Assembly (NCBI GenBank): GCA_947456815.1 | Contig: CANGTL010000001.1 | Location: 124,001-188,000, forward strand | Direction of reading: 5' to 3' | Length of the DNA: 64,000 nt | Source of the DNA: Flavobacteriaceae bacterium | GTDB lineage: Bacteria; Bacteroidota; Bacteroidia; Flavobacteriales; Flavobacteriaceae | In this document: positions 8,297 to 17,560 of the stretch, in pieces | How the letters are laid out: each line of letters starts with the position of its first letter | How positions within the stretch are numbered: position 1 is the stretch's first letter | Translations under genes and position numbers: made by a program | The notes under the pieces: generated by a model | Told to the model about the DNA's origin: nothing | Seen by the model: only the letters and a program-made list of their open reading frames with translations | The model's database searches: none

Positions 8297-9583
8297 ATGC
8301 GAAAAATTCTCTTTCCTATTCTTTTTATTTCCGTTGCATTGCAAGCACAGTTGCAGTGGAGACCTCTCAGTTCATCAATTACTAATATAGATAATCAACG
8401 TTTTGATGATGTATTTTTTCTCAATGAAAATATTGGTTGGGCCGCTAATGGCGCTTATGCAGCAGTGTATAAGACCATTGATGGTGGAGCAACGTGGACC
8501 ACTCAAGTTACCGAGCAGTCGCTTGGAGGCAATTACTACTTCAGAAATATTGAATTTTTAGATGAGAATATTGGTTTTCTTGGGACGTTAAATAACTTGT
8601 TCCTAAAAACAAATGATGGCGGTACCAATTGGACTCCAGTAACAAATCTTCCAAATAATCCTGGGGCAATTTGCGGATTAGATGCTGTGGGTTCGTCTAC
8701 TATTTATGGTTGTGGCGCCTATTTTTCTCCCGCTTTTATAATTAAGTCAACCGATAGTGGAGCCACGTGGACGTCTACGGATATGAGTGCTTATGCGACT
8801 GCATTAGTTGAAATTCAATTTTTGGATGAAAATGTGGGCTATGCTGCGGGTGAGGATAGTACTGGAGGCATTATACTAAAAACCACGGATGGAGGAGGAA
8901 CGTGGACGAACATCTACAGTTCCAATGTTCCTGGCGAATACGTTTGGAAATTACAAATTCTTGCTTCCAACGCTAATGTTGTTTTTGGTTCTGTCGAAGC
9001 GAATGCACCCAACAATGGTAGGATGATTCGTTCCTTAGATGCTGGTGCCACGTGGATTAGCAAGGAAGTGCCTTATACTAGCGTTCAGGCCGTTGGCTTT
9101 TTGACGGAAACGCATGGTTGGATGGGTGGATATACGTCGACCCTAGGCACGAATTTTCCCTTTATGGAAACGCAAGACGGCGGAGACACATGGGTTGATG
9201 CTGGCGTTGGCGGCAATTTAAATAGAATATTTTTTCTCTCAAATAATTTGGCTTATGCTGCAGGGGCGACGATTTATAAGTTTAGTGAAAGTAGTTTATC
9301 AAATGCGAGTTTTACCGAATCGACGCGTGTGCCTTTGAACGTTAAGATTTTGCCGAATCCGGTCAAAGACAAGTTGAATGTTTCTATCGAATTTACGAGC
9401 AATGATCATATTGTTTTGGAGATTTATGATGCTGCAGGAAAATTCATAAAATCACTCAAAGTTGACACGATTGAAAAGCCCGGGACTAAGAATTATTCTT
9501 TTGATTTCCCTTATGCATCGGGTGCTTATCTTTTAAACCTTCATAATGACACGGGCAGGCAATCGGTTAAGTTCGTCAAGTAA
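8297..9583 (+). CDS. T9SS-secreted YCF48/BNR-like beta-propeller protein
   Basis: This is a 428-residue secreted protein. A signal peptide (MRKILFPILFISVALQAQ) precedes repeated propeller blades with the signature TxDGGxTW (TIDGGATWTT, TNDGGTNWTP, STDSGATWTS, TTDGGGTWTN, TQDGGDTWVD). These resemble YCF48 and sialidase BNR repeats. The C-terminal 80 residues (ILPNPVKDKLNVSIEF ... GAYLLNL ... SVKFVK) form a type A T9SS sorting domain, so the protein is exported and attached to the surface. A -7 box TAAATTTG lies at 8270-8277. The ligand is unknown, and no glycosidase active site is evident. Confidence 0.88.
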   Translation: MRKILFPILFISVALQAQLQWRPLSSSITNIDNQRFDDVFFLNENIGWAANGAYAAVYKTIDGGATWTTQVTEQSLGGNYYFRNIEFLDENIGFLGTLNNLFLKTNDGGTNWTPVTNLPNNPGAICGLDAVGSSTIYGCGAYFSPAFIIKSTDSGATWTSTDMSAYATALVEIQFLDENVGYAAGEDSTGGIILKTTDGGGTWTNIYSSNVPGEYVWKLQILASNANVVFGSVEANAPNNGRMIRSLDAGATWISKEVPYTSVQAVGFLTETHGWMGGYTSTLGTNFPFMETQDGGDTWVDAGVGGNLNRIFFLSNNLAYAAGATIYKFSESSLSNASFTESTRVPLNVKILPNPVKDKLNVSIEFTSNDHIVLEIYDAAGKFIKSLKVDTIEKPGTKNYSFDFPYASGAYLLNLHNDTGRQSVKFVK

Positions 9584-9696
9584 ATATCGATTATTCTTCG
9601 AATGAAATTTGTCGTAAAATAAATTATCGTCAATTTGGCAGTGCTCTATTGTCAAATGTTTAAATTTGACTTCAATTTTTATTTAATCAATATAAG

Positions 9697-10707
9697 ATGT
9701 ACCAATCTAAAATCTCCGGACTAGGTTACTATGTTCCTGAAAATATTGTCACCAACGATGATCTTTCAAAAATTATTGATACGAATGACGAATGGATTCA
9801 AGAGCGAACCGGTATCAAAGAGCGCCGTCATGTACTGAAAGGTAGCGGAGAAACCACCACGACCATGGGTATTAAGGCGGCCCAAATTGCCATCGAACGT
9901 TCGGGAGTTGACAAGGAAGATATCGACTTTATTGTTTTTGCTACTATTTCTCCAGATTACTATTTTCCCGGTCCGGGTGTGATGTTGCAAAAAGAGTTGG
10001 GGTTGAAAACCGTGGGTGCTTTGGATATTCGAAATCAATGTTCAGGATTTGTTTATGCGTTGTCGATTGCGGATCAGTACATCAAAACGGGCATGTACAA
10101 GCATGTTTTGATTGTTGGCTCTGAACTGCAGTCCCTTGGTTTAGATATGACTACCAGAGGTCGCAGTGTTTCTGTAATTTTTGGGGATGGAGCAGGAGCG
10201 GCCGTTATTTCTAGAGAAGTAGATAGAAGCAAAGGCGTATTATCGACACATTTGCATTCCGAAGGAGAACATGCAAAAGAACTGTCTGTTTTGGCACCAG
10301 GAATGGGCGGGCGTTGGGTTACAGATATTCTAGCAGATAATGATCCTAGCGACGAAAGTTACTTTCCTTATATGAATGGGCAGTTTGTTTTCAAAAATGC
10401 TGTTGTTCGTTTTAGCGAAGTAATTCACGAAGGGCTAGCAGCAAATAATTTACAAGTTAGTGATATTAATATGCTGATTCCACATCAGGCGAATTTGAGA
10501 ATTTCACAGTTTATTCAAAAGAAATTTGGATTGTCGGACGATCAGGTTTTTAATAATATTCAAAAGTACGGCAATACTACTGCCGCTTCTATACCAATTG
10601 CGTTGACAGAAGCATGGGAGTTAGGTAAAATAAAACCAGGAGATGTGGTTGTTTTGGCTGCATTCGGAAGTGGCTTTACTTGGGCTAGTGCCGTTATAAA
10701 ATGGTAA
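9697..10707 (+). CDS. 3-oxoacyl-ACP synthase III family protein (FabH paralogue)
   Basis: This 336-residue thiolase-fold ketosynthase condenses an acyl-CoA or acyl-ACP starter with malonyl-ACP. The catalytic triad is intact: Cys115 in IRNQCSGFVYAL, His263 in LIPHQANLR and Asn293 in KYGNTTAAS. The C-terminal GSGFTWASAVIKW is typical of KAS III. It is not next to rpmF or acc genes, as the main Flavobacteriia fabH usually is, so it is more likely a second paralogue with its own starter preference. TAAATTTG at 9661-9668, with TTTG 23 bases upstream, is a candidate promoter. A strong terminator follows. Confidence 0.88.
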   Translation: MYQSKISGLGYYVPENIVTNDDLSKIIDTNDEWIQERTGIKERRHVLKGSGETTTTMGIKAAQIAIERSGVDKEDIDFIVFATISPDYYFPGPGVMLQKELGLKTVGALDIRNQCSGFVYALSIADQYIKTGMYKHVLIVGSELQSLGLDMTTRGRSVSVIFGDGAGAAVISREVDRSKGVLSTHLHSEGEHAKELSVLAPGMGGRWVTDILADNDPSDESYFPYMNGQFVFKNAVVRFSEVIHEGLAANNLQVSDINMLIPHQANLRISQFIQKKFGLSDDQVFNNIQKYGNTTAASIPIALTEAWELGKIKPGDVVVLAAFGSGFTWASAVIKW

Positions 10708-10724
10708 TAGTGAGTTTTTGAAAC

Positions 10725-10757
10725 AAAAAAAAACCAGAGTGCACACTCTGGTTTTTT
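10725..10757. terminator. Bidirectional terminator between convergent genes
   Basis: Stem AACCAGAG with CTCTGGTT around a TGCACA loop, with an A-run before and a T-run after, so it can serve both strands. It lies after the ketosynthase gene and before the end of the 1531-residue gene on the other strand. Confidence 0.85.
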
Positions 10758-10896
10758 CTCTCTAACTAAAACTCAATTTATATAAAACCCAATTATAAAA
10801 ATTACTAACTCGTTCTATTTTTGATTGATGTACTAAGTAGACTTTCGCAAGTGCTTTTTGTTACAACAAAATCGAAAATAGTTTGCAAATTTGTCT

Positions 10897-13800
10897 TTAT
10901 CTTTTCATTGCAAAGTGTGATTTGAATTCTTTTTCCACATTATCTTCTTCATACGTAATGGTAAACCAATAATCGTCAGATGGCATGGTTTGTCCACTAA
11001 AAGTCCCGTCCCAACCGCTTCCATTTGGTCTAATTTGTGTCAATATCTTTCCATAACGATCATAAATGAAGATTACGGATTTTGATTGATCTTTAAGCTC
11101 CTTAATATTCCAAGTATCATTATATCCGTCACCATTTGGTGTAAAGAATTTAGGATAATTGACAACCAGAGCTTGTGTTGTAGCGTTTCCACATCCATTC
11201 TTATCTCTTACTGTAATGGTGTGCGTGCCTGAAGGAACATTTTCAAAGTTTGGACTATCTTGGAAAGGTCCAGCGTCTAGTTGATATTCATAATCTCCTG
11301 CACCAACTGCTTCTATAGCGATTACTTGATTATCGTCAAAATTTTCAGTGATTGCATAACTAACGAGGGCAGGTTCAGAAGAAGAGACTGTCGCTGGAGC
11401 CGGCTCAGACGAGCAACCCGTTGCAATGTCGGTCGCAATTACTGAATAAACACCTGGAAGTATTGCTAGATAATTTGTTCCAGTTCCTACTACAACACCA
11501 TCTTCATTAATCCATTGAAAATGAAAGTTTGAAGAACTCAATCCACTCGTAATCGTGTACGGATTTAGCAATATACTATTTTTGGTATCATAACACATGG
11601 TACCGCTTTGTGGTTTTGGTTCTGGAATTTTGTTAACTCGAACTTGAATAACTTTAACGTCAAAGCAGTTAGCGGTTAGCGTGTTTGATACTCGAACGTA
11701 AATCGTTTTTGCAGTTGACGACGTCACACTATTTATACCTGCAGTCGCATCAGTAAACGAAGTATAGTAAGTTACTGTAAATTCTGCTCCAGTTTGAGTA
11801 CCAAGAATTGTTGAATTTAATGTAGTTAAATCAAAATTTGTTATACCATCATTTGTCCCATCATTGTCGCAGGTTGTCAGCATATTGGTTGGGATAGCAT
11901 TTACCACAGGGGCATCTACAATGGTCACGTCAAAGGAGCTTTCATCATAACTAATAGAGTCGAATGGAGCTATGCTATAGATATAAACCGTTTGTGAACT
12001 TGTAATATTTTGTCCTGCCAACAATTGCGTGCCAGTTCCCAAGGGACCTGTATAGTAACGTCCAATGTTTAAAGTTGGTAAAGTATAACTTTCACATATT
12101 GTAATATTTGATAGTTCGTCTACATTAAAGATTGTTGTAGAAAAGCTCTTTTCATCGCTGCAGTTTGGTGTAGTGCCAGTTTCTGCATATACATAAATCG
12201 TTTCATCGCTATTAACTATATCTCCCGCATTTAACATAGTTCCGGTTTTGTTTGGACCAGTATAATAGTTTCCAAGAGTTAATACTGGTAAAGTATACGA
12301 ATTTGCTGCATTTACATGCGCGATTGGCGCAAGTACAGGCGTTGCATTGATTGTAACGGTAAAACTATTTTCATCGGTACAATTAATTCTCTCTCCTGAT
12401 TCTCTATAAACATATATTGTTTGGCTCATTGTAATTACATCTCCGGCCAATAACAAGTTTCCTTCTCCGCTGCTTGGACCACCTGATACTTTAAAGTAAT
12501 TTCCAGAAGTCAACGCTGGTAAAGTATAACGGTCGCAAGCCACAACATTTGCAGGTGCATCCGCCTCTATTGAAAATACAGTAATGTCGAAGCTATTTTC
12601 AGAAGCACAGAATGGTGGAGTACTTGAAGCTGCAAAAATATAGATGGTCTGAGAAGTAGTAATTACAGTACCTCCAGGCAATTGAGTTCCTGTGCCATTT
12701 GGTCCAGTATAATAATTTCCAACTGCTAGATTAGTTAATGTATAAGAATTACAAATATCTATATCTGACCTTGAGTCTATTGAGGGTTTTGCCGTGATGG
12801 TAACCAGAAATATTGATTGGTTACTACAAGTTGCATTAGAAGTTGATTGTTTAAAGATGTATAAAGTTTGAGTGCTTGTAATTAAATCGCCTGCATGTAA
12901 GTTGGTTCCAGTTGCATTTGGTCCAGTATAGTAGTCACCACTTGTTAAAACCGGTAAAGTGTAACTTTCACAAGCGTTTACATTTGGCAGAATATCAATT
13001 ATAGGTTGCGCTATAGAAACCAAGAAATGAATATTATCGGTACAATTATTTCCTCCATTGTTTGGAACGTAAACATAGATAGTTTGAGTTAGATTAATTA
13101 CCGTTCCTGGGAGTATTTCTTGACCAGAACCTTGTGGACCAGTAAAGTACTTACCAATGGTCAAGGCTTGCAAAGTATATGGTTCGCATTGAGAAACATC
13201 TGCAGGAATATTAATGCCAACTACAACGTCAAACGAAGCATCAGCAGTACAATTATCTGGAGTAGCTGCGTGCACATATACCGTTTGAGAATTTGTTAGA
13301 ACTGTTCCTGGGGCGATTTGCGTTCCGCCACCATTTGCTTCCGTATAATAGTTGCCGGTTGTTAACGCTGGTAGCGTATACCCAACACAATCAAAAGCAT
13401 TAGCAAATGTTGGTAATGTTACAATTGGTAAAATTGTCATGGTAAAATCTTGATCAATGACACAAAACGGTGGTTCTGTGGATTGGTAGTAGAAATTTAT
13501 AGTCTGAGTTTGTGTAATACTGGTGCCATTTGGTATAAGCGTACCTGTTCCACTATGACCAGTATAGAAATTTCCAACAGCTGGATTAGGTAACAAATAA
13601 TTTCCACAAAAACTTCCTGTGTCTGGCACCAATGATTCTGGATCTAAAATCGTTACCTGAAAACTACTGTTATTCGAGCAACCTGTTGGCCCGTTGGGCT
13701 GATTAAAAATATAAATTGTAGAAGTTATAGTGACGTTATCACCAGCAAACAAAGGCGTTCCTGTTCCGTTACTTTGTGTAAAATAATTTCCGTTTTGCAA

Positions 13801-15492
13801 CGTAGGCAATGTGTAGTGATCACAAACAAAAACAGGTTGCAGAACATCTACTGGGGGTAACGGATTAACAAATAGATTAAAATTAGAAGTGCTAAAACAA
13901 GCGGGATCCGTAGTGCTTTGAATTCTTACATAAACGGGCGTGTTATTGAATGCATATATAAAACTATTGTTGATAGGGTTCAAGCCATTATTAGCATTAG
14001 CCTGTGTGTTATAATATGAAATTGAATATTCTGAAGCAGATTGTGACCCTAATACTGTAGCATTTTGCTGATTTAAGTCAAATGCAGCATTATTAAACCC
14101 TGGGGAAGAGCACTTTGCAACGTTTGGAACTTGATTTGCTACAGGTGGCGTTGATAAACGCAATTCAAATGACTTAACAACAAAGCATGCATTTGTGTGG
14201 TTTTTTACTCGCACATATATCGTTGTGCCTGGTGCCGCAGTGTAATTAGTAGGCAACGGATTAGTAGCCGAGTTGGCATTTGCTAAAGTTGCATAGTATG
14301 ATACTTGCGTCAGTGGATTTAATCCAGTTTTTACAACCGGTGTATTCAACGATAAATCATAAGTGTAAGTTGCACTTCCGGTGTTGCATTTGTATAAATT
14401 TATTGGAGTTTGTGCCAATATTTCAGGCAAATATTCAACAGTTACAAAATCTGAAACAGGTTGGCATCCGTTGGTGTTTTGTTGGTATGTAACTCCGTAA
14501 ACTGCCGGTTGCGTAATAGCTAAATTCGGTCCGCTTTCTCCAGCGACTATTTGACCATCCTTTGTCCAACTAAAGTTGTATTGAGTAGGATCTAAGTTAG
14601 AGACCAATGTATGGTTTGTTCCAAAGCATAAAGCGGAGTTGTTTGTGGTAGTAAGATCTAAACCAAGTACATCTTGTCCGATGTTAAAAGTATCAGATGA
14701 GATGAAAATAGCAGAATCCGAACTTTCATCCGAGCGGTCGGCGATTACTAACTTAATATGATAAGTTGTGTTAGGTACTAAAACTGCTGAAGCATTCATC
14801 AACTTAGTTTGACCGTTAAAGTTGATCGCAGCTGAAGCAGCAGCAGATCCACCATTGTATGCACCAAAATACTGCGCATTTGCTGATGGGCAAGACGAGT
14901 TGTATAAGTAGTCACGAATCGTAACTACTGAAATTGGGATATTTGTACTTGGAACCACTGCAAGATTCTTGGTAACTCCAGTAGCGGTATTGGTCAACAG
15001 AAATGCAAAGGCATCCGAAAATTGACATTGAAAATTACCATATTCCTCGGAGGCAAACAAAAACTCAAAACTAAAAGTAGGAGATATTGGTGTAAAATCG
15101 AATTCCAATATAGAAGCATTGACAGAACTCATTGAAATTCCAGATTGCAGTAAGGTACTTTCTAAACTTGTGTCCCCTGGCCATGTTGGCGAACCGTCAT
15201 TCAACATGGTAGAATTTGGTCCCGAAGCATGCGTAACATCCCCAGTGCTCAGAATAACTCCTGCTTGCATTGGAAAATTCGGATTTGAATTTTGGAAGTA
15301 GCCAATCCCGTTGGAAGAGGCAAAGTTGGTCCCAGTTTTCCAAGTGATATTGGTAGCTGAAACACAGGGCGAGTTAATCAACACTGTATTTACCAATTGC
15401 GGAACAGTGTACGTGTTTGTGCTGACTGATATTGCTTGCGAGAAGCAATTCACAGTTACAGCAATAGCTGTAATGAGTAGTAATTTTTTCAT
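10897..15492 (-). CDS. Giant T9SS type B secreted protein with choice-of-anchor L domain and nine repeats
   Basis: This is a 1531-residue surface or secreted protein. It has a signal peptide (MKKLLLITAIAVTVNCFSQ), an N-terminal choice-of-anchor L domain (about 25-270), several Ig-like segments, and then nine repeats of about 70 residues (DNA roughly 11920-13850). Each repeat starts with a Cys before YTLPALTxGNYYTG and ends with a Cys before an SF strand. The end is a gliding-motility-associated type B sorting domain: FFTPNGDGYNDTW ... IYDRYGK ... GWDGTFSG. The Cys pair suggests one disulfide per repeat. Repeat 8 lacks the first Cys and repeat 9 lacks the second. It probably acts as an adhesin or surface filament; this function is inferred. 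Confidence 0.88.
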   Translation of the reverse strand: MKKLLLITAIAVTVNCFSQAISVSTNTYTVPQLVNTVLINSPCVSATNITWKTGTNFASSNGIGYFQNSNPNFPMQAGVILSTGDVTHASGPNSTMLNDGSPTWPGDTSLESTLLQSGISMSSVNASILEFDFTPISPTFSFEFLFASEEYGNFQCQFSDAFAFLLTNTATGVTKNLAVVPSTNIPISVVTIRDYLYNSSCPSANAQYFGAYNGGSAAASAAINFNGQTKLMNASAVLVPNTTYHIKLVIADRSDESSDSAIFISSDTFNIGQDVLGLDLTTTNNSALCFGTNHTLVSNLDPTQYNFSWTKDGQIVAGESGPNLAITQPAVYGVTYQQNTNGCQPVSDFVTVEYLPEILAQTPINLYKCNTGSATYTYDLSLNTPVVKTGLNPLTQVSYYATLANANSATNPLPTNYTAAPGTTIYVRVKNHTNACFVVKSFELRLSTPPVANQVPNVAKCSSPGFNNAAFDLNQQNATVLGSQSASEYSISYYNTQANANNGLNPINNSFIYAFNNTPVYVRIQSTTDPACFSTSNFNLFVNPLPPVDVLQPVFVCDHYTLPTLQNGNYFTQSNGTGTPLFAGDNVTITSTIYIFNQPNGPTGCSNNSSFQVTILDPESLVPDTGSFCGNYLLPNPAVGNFYTGHSGTGTLIPNGTSITQTQTINFYYQSTEPPFCVIDQDFTMTILPIVTLPTFANAFDCVGYTLPALTTGNYYTEANGGGTQIAPGTVLTNSQTVYVHAATPDNCTADASFDVVVGINIPADVSQCEPYTLQALTIGKYFTGPQGSGQEILPGTVINLTQTIYVYVPNNGGNNCTDNIHFLVSIAQPIIDILPNVNACESYTLPVLTSGDYYTGPNATGTNLHAGDLITSTQTLYIFKQSTSNATCSNQSIFLVTITAKPSIDSRSDIDICNSYTLTNLAVGNYYTGPNGTGTQLPGGTVITTSQTIYIFAASSTPPFCASENSFDITVFSIEADAPANVVACDRYTLPALTSGNYFKVSGGPSSGEGNLLLAGDVITMSQTIYVYRESGERINCTDENSFTVTINATPVLAPIAHVNAANSYTLPVLTLGNYYTGPNKTGTMLNAGDIVNSDETIYVYAETGTTPNCSDEKSFSTTIFNVDELSNITICESYTLPTLNIGRYYTGPLGTGTQLLAGQNITSSQTVYIYSIAPFDSISYDESSFDVTIVDAPVVNAIPTNMLTTCDNDGTNDGITNFDLTTLNSTILGTQTGAEFTVTYYTSFTDATAGINSVTSSTAKTIYVRVSNTLTANCFDVKVIQVRVNKIPEPKPQSGTMCYDTKNSILLNPYTITSGLSSSNFHFQWINEDGVVVGTGTNYLAILPGVYSVIATDIATGCSSEPAPATVSSSEPALVSYAITENFDDNQVIAIEAVGAGDYEYQLDAGPFQDSPNFENVPSGTHTITVRDKNGCGNATTQALVVNYPKFFTPNGDGYNDTWNIKELKDQSKSVIFIYDRYGKILTQIRPNGSGWDGTFSGQTMPSDDYWFTITYEEDNVEKEFKSHFAMKR

Positions 15493-15780
15493 AGTAGATT
15501 TGGGGCTTTACTATTAAATTGTATTTATTTTGACACTTCAAAGATTGAGTAATATATCGGTTAAAAGCAAATAAAATCGATAAAATACATCTTTTTTTGT
15601 TTTAATAAAGTAAAAATCTTACAAAAAACATATTTGTTATTGAGAAAACTACTTCTTTTTTGTGGGGAAAGAAACTACTTCTCAATCATGCTTTTGATTA
15701 TCTATTTAGGTTCCTCATTTGCTATTCGATTTTATTTTTGCATCCGTTATGCCTATATTTGCCCTCTTAATCTATCAGAC

Positions 15781-17559
15781 ATGTCACTTTCAACGCTGCT
15801 TACAACTCCAATTCATGATGCACTTAACCAAATTTTCAGTACAACTTTTGAAAAAATAGAGTTTCAAGCTACTAGAAAAGAGTTTGAAGGAGATATCACT
15901 TTAGTCTTATTTCCTTTTTTGAAACAAATAAAAAGTAGTCCAGCAGAAATTGGTAATCAATTGGGCAATTACTTGGTATCAAACACTACTGAGGTTATAA
16001 GCTTTAATGTTGTCTCTGGGTTCTTGAATATCGTTATATCTGATACGTATTATCTTCAGTTTTTTAACAGTGTCAAAAACATGAAGCAGTTTGGTTTTGT
16101 AGATCCTATTCCCAATAGTAAGGCGATTATGGTTGAATATTCTTCACCAAATACTAACAAACCCTTGCACCTTGGCCATGTTCGAAATAATCTGTTAGGC
16201 TACGCAGTGGCAGAAATTTGCAAAGCTGCAGGTCATAAAGTATATAAGACACAAATTATTAATGATCGCGGCATTCATATTTGTAAATCGATGTTAGCAT
16301 GGCAGAAATTTGGAAATGGAGAGACGCCTCAAAGCACTGGTTTGAAAGGAGACAAGTTAGTCGGGAAATATTATGTTGCGTTTGATAAAGCCTACAAAGA
16401 AGAGATATCGCATTTGATGGCGCAAGGAAAAACAGAAGAAGAGGCTAAGAAAGATGCTCCAATTCTACTTGAAGCTCAAAAGATGTTACTCGATTGGGAA
16501 GCAGGAAATACCGAAGTTGTTGCACTATGGAAAGAAATGAATCAATGGGTATACGACGGTTTTGCCGAAACGTATAAACGTCTTGGGGTTGATTTTGACT
16601 CTTATTATTTCGAGAGCAATACGTATCTGTTAGGAAAGGAAGTGGTTCAAATCGGACTTGACAAAGGTGTTTTTGAAAAAGATCCTGATGGTTCTGTTTG
16701 GATTGATTTAACCGATGAAGGTCTAGATCGAAAAATTGTGTTGCGCTCAGACGGTACTGCTGTTTATATGACACAAGATATTGGAACGGCGATTCAACGG
16801 GCAAAAGATTTTCCTGATGTTGGAGGAATGGTCTATACCGTAGGCAACGAGCAAGATTATCATTTTAAAGTACTGTTTTTAATTTTAAAGAAACTGGGAT
16901 TTGACTGGTCTGAAAATCTGTTTCACCTTTCTTATGGCATGGTCGATTTGCCTTCCGGTAAAATGAAATCTCGTGAAGGAACCGTTGTAGATGCAGATGA
17001 TTTGATGGATGATATGACACAAACCGCCCAAGAATTAGCAGAGTCATTGGGAAAATTAGACGGATATTCTATTGCTGAAAAGCAAAAACTATATACTATA
17101 ATTGGACTAGGAGCGCTGAAATATTACATCTTAAAAGTAGATCCTAAAAAACGAATTCTCTTCAATCCTGAAGAATCTGTAGATTTTGCCGGAAATACGG
17201 GTCCATTTATTCAATATACCTATGCTCGAATTCAGTCAATTTTGCGAAAAGCCGATTTCGATTTGAATGCTGACACTAGTCATTTACAACTGCACCCAAA
17301 AGAAAAAGAGCTAATCAAGCAACTCGAAATGTACCCCGAGGTGATCCAAAATGCTGCTATTCAACACAGCCCAGCTCTAGTTGCGAATTACACCTATGAA
17401 TTGGTCAAGGAGTACAATTCATTTTACCAATCTGTTTCAATTTTAGGGGAGGAAGATGCTTCAAAAAAAGTTTTTCGAGTACAATTATCAAAGAAAGTAG
17501 CCGATACAATTCAGTCTTCATTCCGATTATTGGGAATAGAGGTGCCAGAAAGAATGTAG
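15781..17559 (+). CDS. argS: Arginyl-tRNA synthetase
   Basis: This cytosolic class I aminoacyl-tRNA synthetase charges tRNA-Arg; it has 592 residues. The HIGH-type motif is in SSPNTNKPLHLGHVRNN, the KMSK-equivalent is SGKMKSREG, and the anticodon-binding (DALR) domain is C-terminal. The open frame extends upstream to 15634, but family N-termini begin at MSLSTLLTTPIHDAL, and a strong -7 box TATATTTG (15754-15761) lies within that extension, so the ATG at 15781 is the start. The gene ends one base before the stop of the convergent TonB-receptor gene. Confidence 0.96.
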   Translation: MSLSTLLTTPIHDALNQIFSTTFEKIEFQATRKEFEGDITLVLFPFLKQIKSSPAEIGNQLGNYLVSNTTEVISFNVVSGFLNIVISDTYYLQFFNSVKNMKQFGFVDPIPNSKAIMVEYSSPNTNKPLHLGHVRNNLLGYAVAEICKAAGHKVYKTQIINDRGIHICKSMLAWQKFGNGETPQSTGLKGDKLVGKYYVAFDKAYKEEISHLMAQGKTEEEAKKDAPILLEAQKMLLDWEAGNTEVVALWKEMNQWVYDGFAETYKRLGVDFDSYYFESNTYLLGKEVVQIGLDKGVFEKDPDGSVWIDLTDEGLDRKIVLRSDGTAVYMTQDIGTAIQRAKDFPDVGGMVYTVGNEQDYHFKVLFLILKKLGFDWSENLFHLSYGMVDLPSGKMKSREGTVVDADDLMDDMTQTAQELAESLGKLDGYSIAEKQKLYTIIGLGALKYYILKVDPKKRILFNPEESVDFAGNTGPFIQYTYARIQSILRKADFDLNADTSHLQLHPKEKELIKQLEMYPEVIQNAAIQHSPALVANYTYELVKEYNSFYQSVSILGEEDASKKVFRVQLSKKVADTIQSSFRLLGIEVPERM

Positions 17560-17560
17560 T

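Noticed and set aside
9697..10707. Calling this the main housekeeping fabH
   Set aside because: It is not next to rpmF or acc genes and could be a paralogue, so no gene symbol was assigned.
15634..15780. N-terminal extension of ArgRS
   Set aside because: It contains the -7 box at 15754-15761, and family N-termini start at MSLSTLL.
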